A DNA stretch of 53,528 nt from JAJZQD01 sp021847735 (GTDB lineage Bacteria; Bacillota; Thermincolia; Thermincolales; UBA2595). The translations under genes and the position numbers were made by a program. The notes beneath the pieces are model-generated. The model was given only the letters and a program-made list of their open reading frames with translations, was not told the origin of the DNA and ran no database searches. The DNA is taken from positions 1-53,528 of the forward strand of contig DAHVYW010000024.1 in NCBI GenBank assembly GCA_027324025.1, in the 5' to 3' direction. How positions within the stretch are numbered: the first letter of the stretch is position 1; each line of letters starts with the position of its first letter. Positions 1-6,743 of this stretch are shown piece after piece.

Positions 1-413
1 CTACGCTCCTTTATAATTTGTTCCAGTCTGGCAAGCTCAACATTATTTTCAGAACTTAACCTGTCTACCATGTGAGAAAGCGCGGGTTCAGAGAATTCTT
101 CCATCAGGCTGTCCAAAACCTCAGAAACAACCCGTTTGGCAAATTCGCTTTCACTGACAGTCGGCGTGTAAATGTAGGCGTTGCCCTGAGATTCCTTTTC
201 CAACAGACCCTTCTCGGCAAGCCGGCTCATTATAGTCATAATGGTCGTGTAAGCCAGGTTTTTCTCCAGGCGCAAATGCTCGTAGACATCCCTGACCGTA
301 GCCCTGTTAGCCTTCCAAATAGTTTTCATGACTTCTGCCTCTAAATCCCCCAGGACCTTTTTGTAGCCAATCTTATGAGGCTTGAAGTCAGAGATAAATT
401 TTTTAAAAAACAT
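1..413 (-). CDS. BlaI/MecI/CopY-family transcriptional repressor (3' end beyond the window)
   Basis: The minus strand reads open from an ATG at 413 to the window edge, giving 137 visible codons and no stop, so the C-terminus is missing. The protein begins MFFKKFISDF. It has the winged-helix signature of the penicillinase-repressor family: LGDLEAEVMKTIW near residues 21-33, ATVRDVYEHL next, then YTTIMTIMSRLAEKGLL as recognition helix and wing. Family members bind dyads as dimers and repress; BlaI/MecI are released by proteolysis and CopY by copper. No cysteine is visible, so the CopY metal motif is absent unless it lies past the edge, and no BlaR1-type sensor is visible. A purine-rich RBS (AGGGAGAG) precedes the ATG. 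Its own promoter carries a TACTA-N7-TAGTA dyad that recurs elsewhere in the window, so autoregulation is likely. The family call is firm; the signal is unknown. Confidence 0.85.
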   Translation of the reverse strand, partial: MFFKKFISDFKPHKIGYKKVLGDLEAEVMKTIWKANRATVRDVYEHLRLEKNLAYTTIMTIMSRLAEKGLLEKESQGNAYIYTPTVSESEFAKRVVSEVLDSLMEEFSEPALSHMVDRLSSENNVELARLEQIIKER

Positions 414-478
414 TTAACTCTCCCTCTCTATCATTTTTCTGATTATTTATATCTTACTACAACTATCTTACTATGTCT

Positions 479-507
479 ATAGTACTATCCCTATTAGTAG
501 CCTTCAA
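479..507 (-). promoter_or_regulatory. Promoter and operator of the BlaI-family gene
   Basis: Read on the minus strand there is TTGAAG (502-507), a 17-bp spacer and TACTAT (479-484), a good sigma-A layout 66 bp upstream of the ATG. The spacer carries the dyad TACTA-N7-TAGTA (483-499), and an overlapping perfect repeat TACTAT-N4-ATAGTA lies at 469-484. A repressor bound here would occlude the promoter. The same dyad with the same 7-bp spacing occurs at four other places in the window. Confidence 0.7.
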
Positions 508-636
508 ACCCCTGCTTTTCGGTCAGTCATAAAGCAGAGATAGGCCAAATAAAACTGATAACGGGACAAAAAGTGCAGCGACCTCGCTGCCACTAATTAG
601 TCCAGGCACTGATGTTGAATATTAGGAGGTCTTAAA

Positions 637-1557
637 GTGATTCTGTTAAAATTTTCAGCGGGTGTAGCCCTACTTTTATTTGGCATGCAGTTTCTGAAGG
701 GCGGACTGGAGAATGTGGCCAGGGATAGAATGAGACAGGCCCTCCGGACTTTGACCAGAACCCCTTTAGTAGGTTTTCTGACGGGGACTCTTATTACTGC
801 CGTCGTTCAAAGCAGTACGGCCGTGACAGTGATTACCATCGGCTTTGTCAATGCCGGAGTAATCAACTTTAACCAAGCCGTCGGTATCATTTTGGGTACT
901 AATGTAGGCACCTGTATCACCGCCCAGATGATTTCGTTCAAACTTGAGGAATTCGCGCTGCCTGCCATTGGACTTGGCGCTTTGTTAATGGTTCTCCCAC
1001 GCAGAAAGTCATTTCGCTACCTGGGGCAGTCTATCGTTGGCTTTGGGGTAGTTTTCCTGGGAATTGGCACTATGTCCGATTCCCTGGAACCCCTTAAACA
1101 CTCCCAGACTTTTATCAGTCTTTTGGGGCGGGTAAGTTCCAATGCCCTGTTTGGGGTTCTTGCAGGGGCGGTATTTACGGCTTTAATCCACAGCAGCGCC
1201 ACTACTGCCGGGGTGGTTATGGCCCTTTCCCACCAGGGACTCATTGACCTTACAACGGCTATAGCCATAATCCTGGGCAGTAATATAGGGACCTGTATAA
1301 CCGGGGTCCTGGCCGCCATCGGTACACCGGCCGGGGCCAAACAGGTGGCGGCCGCCCATGTTCTGCTCAACGTTATCGGGGTAGCCATTATACTGCCGTT
1401 TATTCACCCTTTTACCGCTCTTGTGGAGACTACGGCACCGGCCCTGCCGAGGCAAATTGCCAATGCCCATACTATCTTTAATGTCTTCAGCTCGGTGGCA
1501 ATTCTGCCTTTTTCCGGCTGTTTTGCGGCCCTGGTCCGGAAAATAGTCCCGGAATAG
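637..1557 (+). CDS. Na+/phosphate cotransporter family (NptA-like) membrane protein
   Basis: A 306-residue polytopic membrane protein of the Na/Pi-cotransporter II family. It shows the two inverted repeats typical of the family: QSSTAVTVITIGFV near residues 58-71 and HSSATTAGVVMAL in the second half. Each is followed by a glycine-rich GTNVGTCITA or GSNIGTCITG segment. The start is GTG at 637, chosen because AGGAGG lies 7 bases upstream and the family N-terminus (LLFGMQFLKGGLE) follows directly. The protein ends after the membrane core and lacks the C-terminal PhoU-like domain found in longer homologues. Likely role: sodium-coupled phosphate or other anion transport at the plasma membrane; the substrate cannot be read from sequence. 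It is divergent from the BlaI-family gene, and the operator between them could affect both. Confidence 0.85.
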   Translation: MILLKFSAGVALLLFGMQFLKGGLENVARDRMRQALRTLTRTPLVGFLTGTLITAVVQSSTAVTVITIGFVNAGVINFNQAVGIILGTNVGTCITAQMISFKLEEFALPAIGLGALLMVLPRRKSFRYLGQSIVGFGVVFLGIGTMSDSLEPLKHSQTFISLLGRVSSNALFGVLAGAVFTALIHSSATTAGVVMALSHQGLIDLTTAIAIILGSNIGTCITGVLAAIGTPAGAKQVAAAHVLLNVIGVAIILPFIHPFTALVETTAPALPRQIANAHTIFNVFSSVAILPFSGCFAALVRKIVPE

Positions 1558-1656
1558 GGCATTCTCACTTGCCTGAAAGTACCACCGTAGCTTACAATAG
1601 TTGTATGTTCAATATCTTTTTGGTTACAATAGCGATTATGAAAGGAGATTGGATCT

Positions 1657-2034
1657 ATGCAGTGTGAAGCCCTGGAAAAAGTCATTAGTATAGCCCGGAA
1701 AAACCCAAAGATTTTGCTGGGCCCGGCCTTTTTTGAAAAAATATGTGCCCGCCTGGACATAGAAGCAACCCAGACCCCGGACCGGATGAACTTTCGTTTT
1801 GACAGCCGGGAAGCCGCCGCCGTCATCATAAATCTGGAGAACTGCAAGCAGTTCAAGTGTTTTGTCCGGGAGGGTAAAAACGGAATTATGATTTACGAGT
1901 TTGTCAACATTTTGGTGGCTTTACTGACAGATGAAAAAATACCGCCCTCTCCCCATGAAAAACTGGGCCCAACGGCGGCTTACTACTGTAAACGGGGAAT
2001 TGAAATCCTGGAGAGAAATCTTCTTACCGAATAA
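1657..2034 (+). CDS. Hypothetical protein, 125 aa
   Basis: This gene has a clear RBS (AAAGGAGA) before ATG 1657 and codon use like its neighbours. I do not recognise the product. It is soluble, with no signal peptide or membrane segment, mixed alpha/beta in appearance, with scattered cysteines (C3, one near 30, two in the middle, one near the end) that do not form a standard metal motif. It lies about 100 bp downstream of the Na/Pi transporter in the same orientation and may be co-transcribed, but this says little about function. Confidence 0.6.
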   Translation: MQCEALEKVISIARKNPKILLGPAFFEKICARLDIEATQTPDRMNFRFDSREAAAVIINLENCKQFKCFVREGKNGIMIYEFVNILVALLTDEKIPPSPHEKLGPTAAYYCKRGIEILERNLLTE

Positions 2035-2131
2035 TGCCTACCCAGCTCACTTCATTGTCTCAATAGAGACAGACTAACTTAAGTTAGGACAGTATACTAA
2101 GGAAAGGGCAGATGTTTTGACAGAATATAAA

Positions 2132-2250
2132 GGAAAGGGCAGGTATGTTCCGGAGAGCGAGGCTGACGTCCGCCGGCCCGTGATCCGCGTAGCGGGAGCG
2201 GTTGTCCGGCTGAGTTGTTGCTCGCTCGAAGGAACATATCTGCCCTTTCC
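2132..2250 (+). repeat. Dispersed palindromic repeat, copy A
   Basis: A 119-bp element bounded by 20-bp arms (2132-2151 and 2231-2250) that pair with a single G-T type mismatch. The core contains a segment shared with copies at 9513-9632 (inverted) and 43274-43398, including TGACGTCCGCC and GATCCGCG. An extra partial copy of the left arm lies just upstream at about 2100-2112. Arm sequences differ between copies but remain complementary within each copy, as expected of a hairpin-forming mobile or structured repeat. It occupies the intergenic space between the hypothetical gene and the convergent chemoreceptor gene. Confidence 0.8.
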
Positions 2251-2274
2251 TTGCTAGAGTACCCAAAGCAAAGA

Positions 2275-2296
2275 GACTGCCTCTTTTGAGACAGTC
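2275..2296 (-). terminator. Probable terminator of the chemoreceptor gene
   Basis: GACTGTCTC-AAAA-GAGGCAGTC on the minus strand forms a 9-bp stem, with one G-T pair, directly after the chemoreceptor stop codon. It is followed by the T-rich TCTTTG. The T tail is weak. Confidence 0.5.
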
Positions 2297-2305
2297 CCCT
2301 TATTT

Positions 2306-3991
2306 CTATAACTTAAAATTCATCACCATTTCCTTTAGGTCTTCGGCGGTACCGGCAAGCAATGAAGCAGATGCCGCTACCTCCTGAATGGATGCCGTTT
2401 GTTCCTGGGCCGCAGCTGCAACTTGTTCCGCGCTGGCGGCCGTTTCTTCGGAAATGCTGGCTATATTTTGCATTGCCGCAACAGCCTGCTGCGCTCCCGC
2501 TGCCATTTGTTCAGCGGAAATGGATACCTCCTGAATCTTGTTAGTCACATGGTTTATTGAATTTACTATATCATCGAAGGCCAGACCTGCTTCGTTTACT
2601 ACACCGGTTCCGTTAACTACTTCCTGGATACCGGCCTCCATGGCTACAACGGCGTTTTCTGTTTCATCCCTAATTTCTAAAATAAGGTCGGCAATTTCTT
2701 TGGCCGCTCCCCCGGATTGCTCAGCCAGCTTCCGGACTTCTTCAGCTACCACCGCGAAACCGCGTCCCTGTTCCCCGGCCCTGGCGGCCTCAATAGCGGC
2801 ATTTAAGGCAAGTAAGTTTGTTTGCTTGGCTATACCGGTTATCACATCTACGATATATCCGATACGTTTTGATTTGTCACCAAGACTTCTTACGGAATTT
2901 GCCGTTGAGTTGACCGTTTGGTTTATGTTCTGCATCTGGCGAACTGCTTTTTGCACATGGGTGGCCCCGTTACGGGCAGTTTCGTTGGCTGTCACCGATA
3001 TATTCAGAACGCTTTGGGCATGGCCGGCCACTTCCTGAATCCCCTTGGACATTTCCCCGATGACCGTAGAGGTTTGTTCAACACTTTTGGCCTGGTCTTC
3101 CGTCCCTGTGGCCACCATGTGTATAGTTGCCGCAATCTGTTCGGTTGTTTTTGATGATTCACCTGCCCCTAAGTTGAGGTCTTCCGAAGACTCCGCCACC
3201 AGTTCGGCGGCAGACAGGATGTTTCGTATGAGGGACGCAATGTTCTCCACCATGCTGTTAAATTTTTCACCCAGGAGGGCAAATTCATCATTTGTGTTAA
3301 TATCCAAACGTACCCTAAAGTCACCACCCTCGGCCTTGGTCATACCTTCAACAATTTGGGGGATAGGTTTGGAAATCACCCTTGTCAGGAGATAAAAGAT
3401 TAAGCTGGTCCCTATCATGGCCGAATAGGCCCCAACCATCATCCGGATTTGAATGTCGCGGGACATAGTTTTAAACTGACGCTCCGGGATCTTAATGGCC
3501 CAAAAACCGATAGGTCTGCCAAGTTCATCAATAATCGGCATTGCTCCAACGTTCTCTTTAGTACCGGCTATTTTTACTGAAATCATCGTCTGCTGCTGCT
3601 TACCCAAAATATTAGTAACTGCATTTTGGTCAATTTTATATTTCTGGTCGTCACTCTTTACAGCCAAGTTGGATGCTATCAGTTTTCCGGTATCAGTATA
3701 AAACATTATATCATTCCCCGATAATTTGGAAAATTTCTCTATGAACGGGAACGACCGGTTAATTTCAACATCGCCTTTGAACAGTTTGTTTTCTTCCATT
3801 CTCCACTCGCCGGGGTAATTGCTGTCCAATAGTTCTTTGCCAAGAACCAAGTGGTGCTGCAGATTATCTTCAATCAATGATCTAAAATATGTATTCATGG
3901 TATTCAGGGCGTAAATGCCTATTCCGGTAGAAATGCAAAAAAGCATAAAAACAAATACGATTGCGAGTTTTACACCAAAACTCCTTTTCAC
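2306..3991 (-). CDS. Methyl-accepting chemotaxis protein
   Basis: A 561-residue transmembrane chemoreceptor. It has an N-terminal membrane segment (about residues 7-28), then an extracytoplasmic single-Cache-like sensor (about 30-180, containing DIMFYTDTGKLIASN). A second membrane segment follows (about 184-206), then a HAMP linker and a long cytoplasmic helical hairpin with the conserved tip EQGRGFAVVAEEVRKLAEQS. The tip binds CheA/CheW. Start chosen: GTG at 3991, because GAGGTG lies just upstream and the next residues (KRSFGVKL) are a typical receptor N-terminus. The reading frame is open further to 4105 but that stretch is polar and unlike the family. No chemotaxis genes are adjacent, so this is a stand-alone receptor. 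The ligand is unknown; sCache domains often bind small organic acids. Confidence 0.93.
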   Translation of the reverse strand: MKRSFGVKLAIVFVFMLFCISTGIGIYALNTMNTYFRSLIEDNLQHHLVLGKELLDSNYPGEWRMEENKLFKGDVEINRSFPFIEKFSKLSGNDIMFYTDTGKLIASNLAVKSDDQKYKIDQNAVTNILGKQQQTMISVKIAGTKENVGAMPIIDELGRPIGFWAIKIPERQFKTMSRDIQIRMMVGAYSAMIGTSLIFYLLTRVISKPIPQIVEGMTKAEGGDFRVRLDINTNDEFALLGEKFNSMVENIASLIRNILSAAELVAESSEDLNLGAGESSKTTEQIAATIHMVATGTEDQAKSVEQTSTVIGEMSKGIQEVAGHAQSVLNISVTANETARNGATHVQKAVRQMQNINQTVNSTANSVRSLGDKSKRIGYIVDVITGIAKQTNLLALNAAIEAARAGEQGRGFAVVAEEVRKLAEQSGGAAKEIADLILEIRDETENAVVAMEAGIQEVVNGTGVVNEAGLAFDDIVNSINHVTNKIQEVSISAEQMAAGAQQAVAAMQNIASISEETAASAEQVAAAAQEQTASIQEVAASASLLAGTAEDLKEMVMNFKL

Positions 3992-4109
3992 AATTACACC
4001 TCTTTCTTCGAGGACACTACATTCCAATATTTGATTTTGTTCGACAAACGTTTGGTAATTCCTGCTTGTCCCCAAACATTTCTTAGAGTGGATAAAGAGG
4101 AGCATTAAA

Positions 4110-4140
4110 CAAAAAAACCCATAGATACTTTCTACGGGTT
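4110..4140 (-). terminator. Rho-independent terminator of the 4132-4443 gene
   Basis: On the minus strand AACCCGTAG and CTATGGGTT pair around a short loop, followed by a run of seven T. The stem includes the stop codon of the small gene above it. Confidence 0.75.
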
Positions 4141-4443
4141 AGGTCTGCTTTCATCTTTAATATCCGGATTATGATTGGCCATACAATCAAGATACCCTAT
4201 GGTATAACACTCCCTGGCATGGGCTTCCAGAATGCCTGCCAGGGCCGTCATTACGGCCGCCCGGTTTTTGTCGGATTTTATAAACGGGAATACTAGTTTC
4301 TTGCAGGCTTCACTATTTCTTTTTAATAACTGCCTGATGCCCTTTTTTTCAGTTGAGTCTAAATCATTCATCACCCTGTCATGAAGGGCTTCCAACTTCT
4401 TGCGCCCCCCGGACAGGACCTTTAGCCGGTTGTTTTCTCCCAT
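4132..4443 (-). CDS. Hypothetical small helical protein, 103 aa
   Basis: Start taken at ATG 4443 (MGENNRLKVL) because GGAGG sits 8 bases upstream; an in-frame GTG at 4452 overlaps that RBS and is unlikely. The product is charged, predicted mostly helical, with two cysteines in the C-terminal half (ECYTIGYLDC). There is no signal peptide and I recognise no family. It is followed at once by a terminator, so it ends its own transcript. Confidence 0.65.
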   Translation of the reverse strand: MGENNRLKVLSGGRKKLEALHDRVMNDLDSTEKKGIRQLLKRNSEACKKLVFPFIKSDKNRAAVMTALAGILEAHARECYTIGYLDCMANHNPDIKDESRPNP

Positions 4444-4517
4444 TTCCAACACCTCCGCTATAATAGTATATCCGCAGCGGTGGGTAATTAACCGGAGGGA
4501 TAGGTAAAACCGGCAGG

Positions 4518-4745
4518 TTAGCCCGTTTTTCCCTTATTATAGCTCCACCAAAGGTCAATAAAAAAGAAGAATACTGCCAGGAATAACAATGCCCCCCCGA
4601 TAGTTACATAAATATTAAAAATCTTGTTTAGCCAATAAATAAATATACAGTAACCAATCATGAACAAAATACCGAGGCCCCACGACACGAAGGCAGTTAC
4701 AACCTTTTCTGTTTCTTCGTAAATCGCTTCCTTTAGCTTTCCCAT
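4518..4745 (-). CDS. Small two-helix membrane protein, 75 aa
   Basis: A short amphipathic N-terminus (MGKLKEAIYEETEK) is followed by two hydrophobic segments, roughly residues 20-40 and 45-68, then a basic tail. GGGGGTG precedes the ATG. It is 16 bp downstream of the D,D-carboxypeptidase gene in the same direction and is probably co-transcribed with it. No family recognised; a role in the envelope or sporulation is only inferred from the neighbour. Confidence 0.6.
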   Translation of the reverse strand: MGKLKEAIYEETEKVVTAFVSWGLGILFMIGYCIFIYWLNKIFNIYVTIGGALLFLAVFFFFIDLWWSYNKGKTG

Positions 4746-4760
4746 TTAAACACCCCCGTG

Positions 4761-5984
4761 TCACCTAATGGCATTACGGTTAATCCATAACCGGCTTTTC
4801 CGCCTCTTGCGTTTTCGGCCCTTCCATGCTATAAAAGACACTAATACTAAAACTGCGGCCAGTATCGAGGTGGTTGGAAAAGTTTTGCCTTTTATCGTTA
4901 TCCTTTTGGCCGGTACGTCATTTTGGGCAACCAGGTTAACCGCCCCAAGGGCTTCCCCTTGCTGAACAAATTTTACCTTCCCCAAAAGTTGCCCTTTTGT
5001 TATGGGGGCTTTGATTTCCGAATTTATTTCAACTACTTCGGATACCGCCCTGTTCTGCCCTTTAGGCAGGGTGTAGTAAAAATCTTTGTCTGTAACCAGG
5101 GCTAGGTCGCGGGTACCTTTTTTAACCTTAACTGTCCGGACCAGTGTGTTGGCATTTTTTTGTTTATAAGTCGAAAAAGCGGTAAAACCGTAATTCAACA
5201 AAGTCTCCGCATCAGACCATACATTAGTCCCTTCCGAACTCAGGATAACAGCTATAAATTCTTGCCCGCCCCGGTCAGCCGAGGCTACCAGGCATTGTTT
5301 GGCTTCCTTGGTATACCCTGTCTTAATTCCGTTGGCCCCATCATATCTCCATAACAGCTTATTGTGGTTTTGCAGCCATTTGATGGCTGTATCATCCGTC
5401 CTGGGAATTGTTTTCACCTTTGTGGCTACAATATTCCTGAACTCCTGGTTTTCCATAGCGTGTTTGGCAATTATGGCCAAGTCGTGGGCGGTAGTGTAAT
5501 GATTTGGGTCAGGCAACCCGTTGGGGTTGATAAAATTGGAGTTTGTGGCCCCCCACTCCCTGATCTTTCTGTTCATTAAAGCAGAAAATTCCCGGACCGA
5601 GCCTGAAACATGCTCAGCTATAGCTATAGCAGCGTCATTGGCCGACTTCAACATCAGTGAATAAAGAAGGTTTTCCATTGTAATGGTCTCGCCTTCTTTT
5701 AACCCAATTGCGGAAGGCTCAACGACAGTTGCATTCTTTCCGGCACTCACACTATCGGTGGGCTTACACTTTTCCAGGGCCAGAATAGCCGTAAGGATTT
5801 TGGTAGTACTGGCAGGAGCCATCGGCGTATTTTCGTTCTTTGCATAAACAATTTTACCGCTTTTACTGTCAATTAACACAGCCGCCTGCCCTACAATCTG
5901 AGGTCCGGCCAAGGCCACGGGGATTGAGCTTGTTACCAGATACACGAGTATAACTAAACTTAAGATAGTCCTACGAATCAGCAT
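4761..5984 (-). CDS. dacF: D-alanyl-D-alanine carboxypeptidase (DacF/PBP5-type, peptidase S11)
   Basis: A 407-residue low-molecular-weight penicillin-binding protein that trims the terminal D-Ala from peptidoglycan stem peptides. Signal peptide at residues 1-26, ending ALA-GP. The three active-site motifs are intact: SxxK at 59-62 (STTK), SxN at 114-116 (SAN) and KTG at 221-223. A PBP5-like C-terminal beta domain follows, then a hydrophobic segment (about 373-390) and a very basic tail (KGRKRKRRKSR) that anchor it to the membrane. The last feature fits DacF/DacB-type sporulation enzymes as well as DacA. The symbol is a best guess within a family where naming is loose. Confidence 0.88.
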   Translation of the reverse strand: MLIRRTILSLVILVYLVTSSIPVALAGPQIVGQAAVLIDSKSGKIVYAKNENTPMAPASTTKILTAILALEKCKPTDSVSAGKNATVVEPSAIGLKEGETITMENLLYSLMLKSANDAAIAIAEHVSGSVREFSALMNRKIREWGATNSNFINPNGLPDPNHYTTAHDLAIIAKHAMENQEFRNIVATKVKTIPRTDDTAIKWLQNHNKLLWRYDGANGIKTGYTKEAKQCLVASADRGGQEFIAVILSSEGTNVWSDAETLLNYGFTAFSTYKQKNANTLVRTVKVKKGTRDLALVTDKDFYYTLPKGQNRAVSEVVEINSEIKAPITKGQLLGKVKFVQQGEALGAVNLVAQNDVPAKRITIKGKTFPTTSILAAVLVLVSFIAWKGRKRKRRKSRLWINRNAIR

Positions 5985-6197
5985 AAATCGCTCCTGTTTC
6001 GGTTTATTTTGAAAATCCCCTTAAAATTTTTACGTAGCTGACATAAAAATTATACCTTGTTAATTTATAAGGTGCAACCCGTCACGTTATTAGACTTAAC
6101 CGTACCGATGTAAACTAACCTTGCTTTCCGGCATTTCCTGTCCTAAAATAAATGGTAGGCGTGAACAAAAAATCCAAGGAAACCGGAGGACTGCCAG

Positions 6198-6668
6198 ATG
6201 CTGCTGTTCGAGCGGGATAAGTCAATTAAAATACGACAGGTTGATGAACATTCTATTGAAATAGTTGCCCACCTAAAAGACAATTTCCATGAAATAGAGA
6301 CCACCATGGTCATCGATTCCAGAACGAAGTCCATCCTCGGGGCCCGGGCCGAAATGATAACGGTACCCTTTGACCTGTGCCACGAGGTGTGTGTCAAAAT
6401 GAACGAATTAGCAGGACTAAGAATCAAAAAGGGAATCAAAAAACTCGTCGAGGGAATAGTCGGGGGTTCATGGGGGTGTGACCATTTAGTGGACCTGGTG
6501 ATGGATTCCGTCAGGGCTGCCATTCAGGCCACCAATTTTTGCCTCCTGCCGGCTGAAATGCCTTTTGAGGAAAAACTCCAAAAGATCCAGGCCCTCAATA
6601 TGGGTATTTGCCACACATACAACAACCTTCACCGCAATCCCAGGTATATTGGCAGCCGTGACCTGTAA
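6198..6668 (+). CDS. DUF2889-family protein
   Basis: A 156-residue cytosolic protein that fits DUF2889. It contains KDNFHEIETTMVID at about 29-42, and later GGSWGCDHLVDLVMDSVRAA, where the Gly-Cys-x-His-Leu centre is the hallmark of the family. GGAGGACTGCC precedes the ATG at an unusually loose distance. Family members of unknown biochemical function often sit near sulfur or aromatic metabolism genes; here the neighbours give no such link. It is convergent with the SLH protein gene and shares a bidirectional terminator with it. Confidence 0.7.
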   Translation: MLLFERDKSIKIRQVDEHSIEIVAHLKDNFHEIETTMVIDSRTKSILGARAEMITVPFDLCHEVCVKMNELAGLRIKKGIKKLVEGIVGGSWGCDHLVDLVMDSVRAAIQATNFCLLPAEMPFEEKLQKIQALNMGICHTYNNLHRNPRYIGSRDL

Positions 6669-6708
6669 AACCTGGACTTTTCTTTGCCAGGGATGATAAT
6701 TCTAATCA

Positions 6709-6743
6709 AAGGAACAGGCAGTCCGCCTGTTCCTTCCTTTTTT
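6709..6743. terminator. Bidirectional terminator between convergent genes
   Basis: AAGGAACAGGC (6709-6719) and GCCTGTTCCTT (6725-6735) pair perfectly over 11 bp around a 5-base loop. A T run follows on the plus strand and A-rich sequence precedes it. It lies between the DUF2889 gene and the convergent SLH gene. Confidence 0.8.

Noticed and set aside
1..413. CopY-type copper sensor identity for the BlaI-family gene.
   Set aside because: No cysteine in the 137 visible residues; the C-terminus is outside the window, so only the broader family is claimed.
2538..3038. Long plus-strand open frames antisense to the chemoreceptor, EF-G, AprA and ABC genes.
   Set aside because: They lack ribosome sites and lie wholly inside well-identified genes; they are shadows of codon bias.
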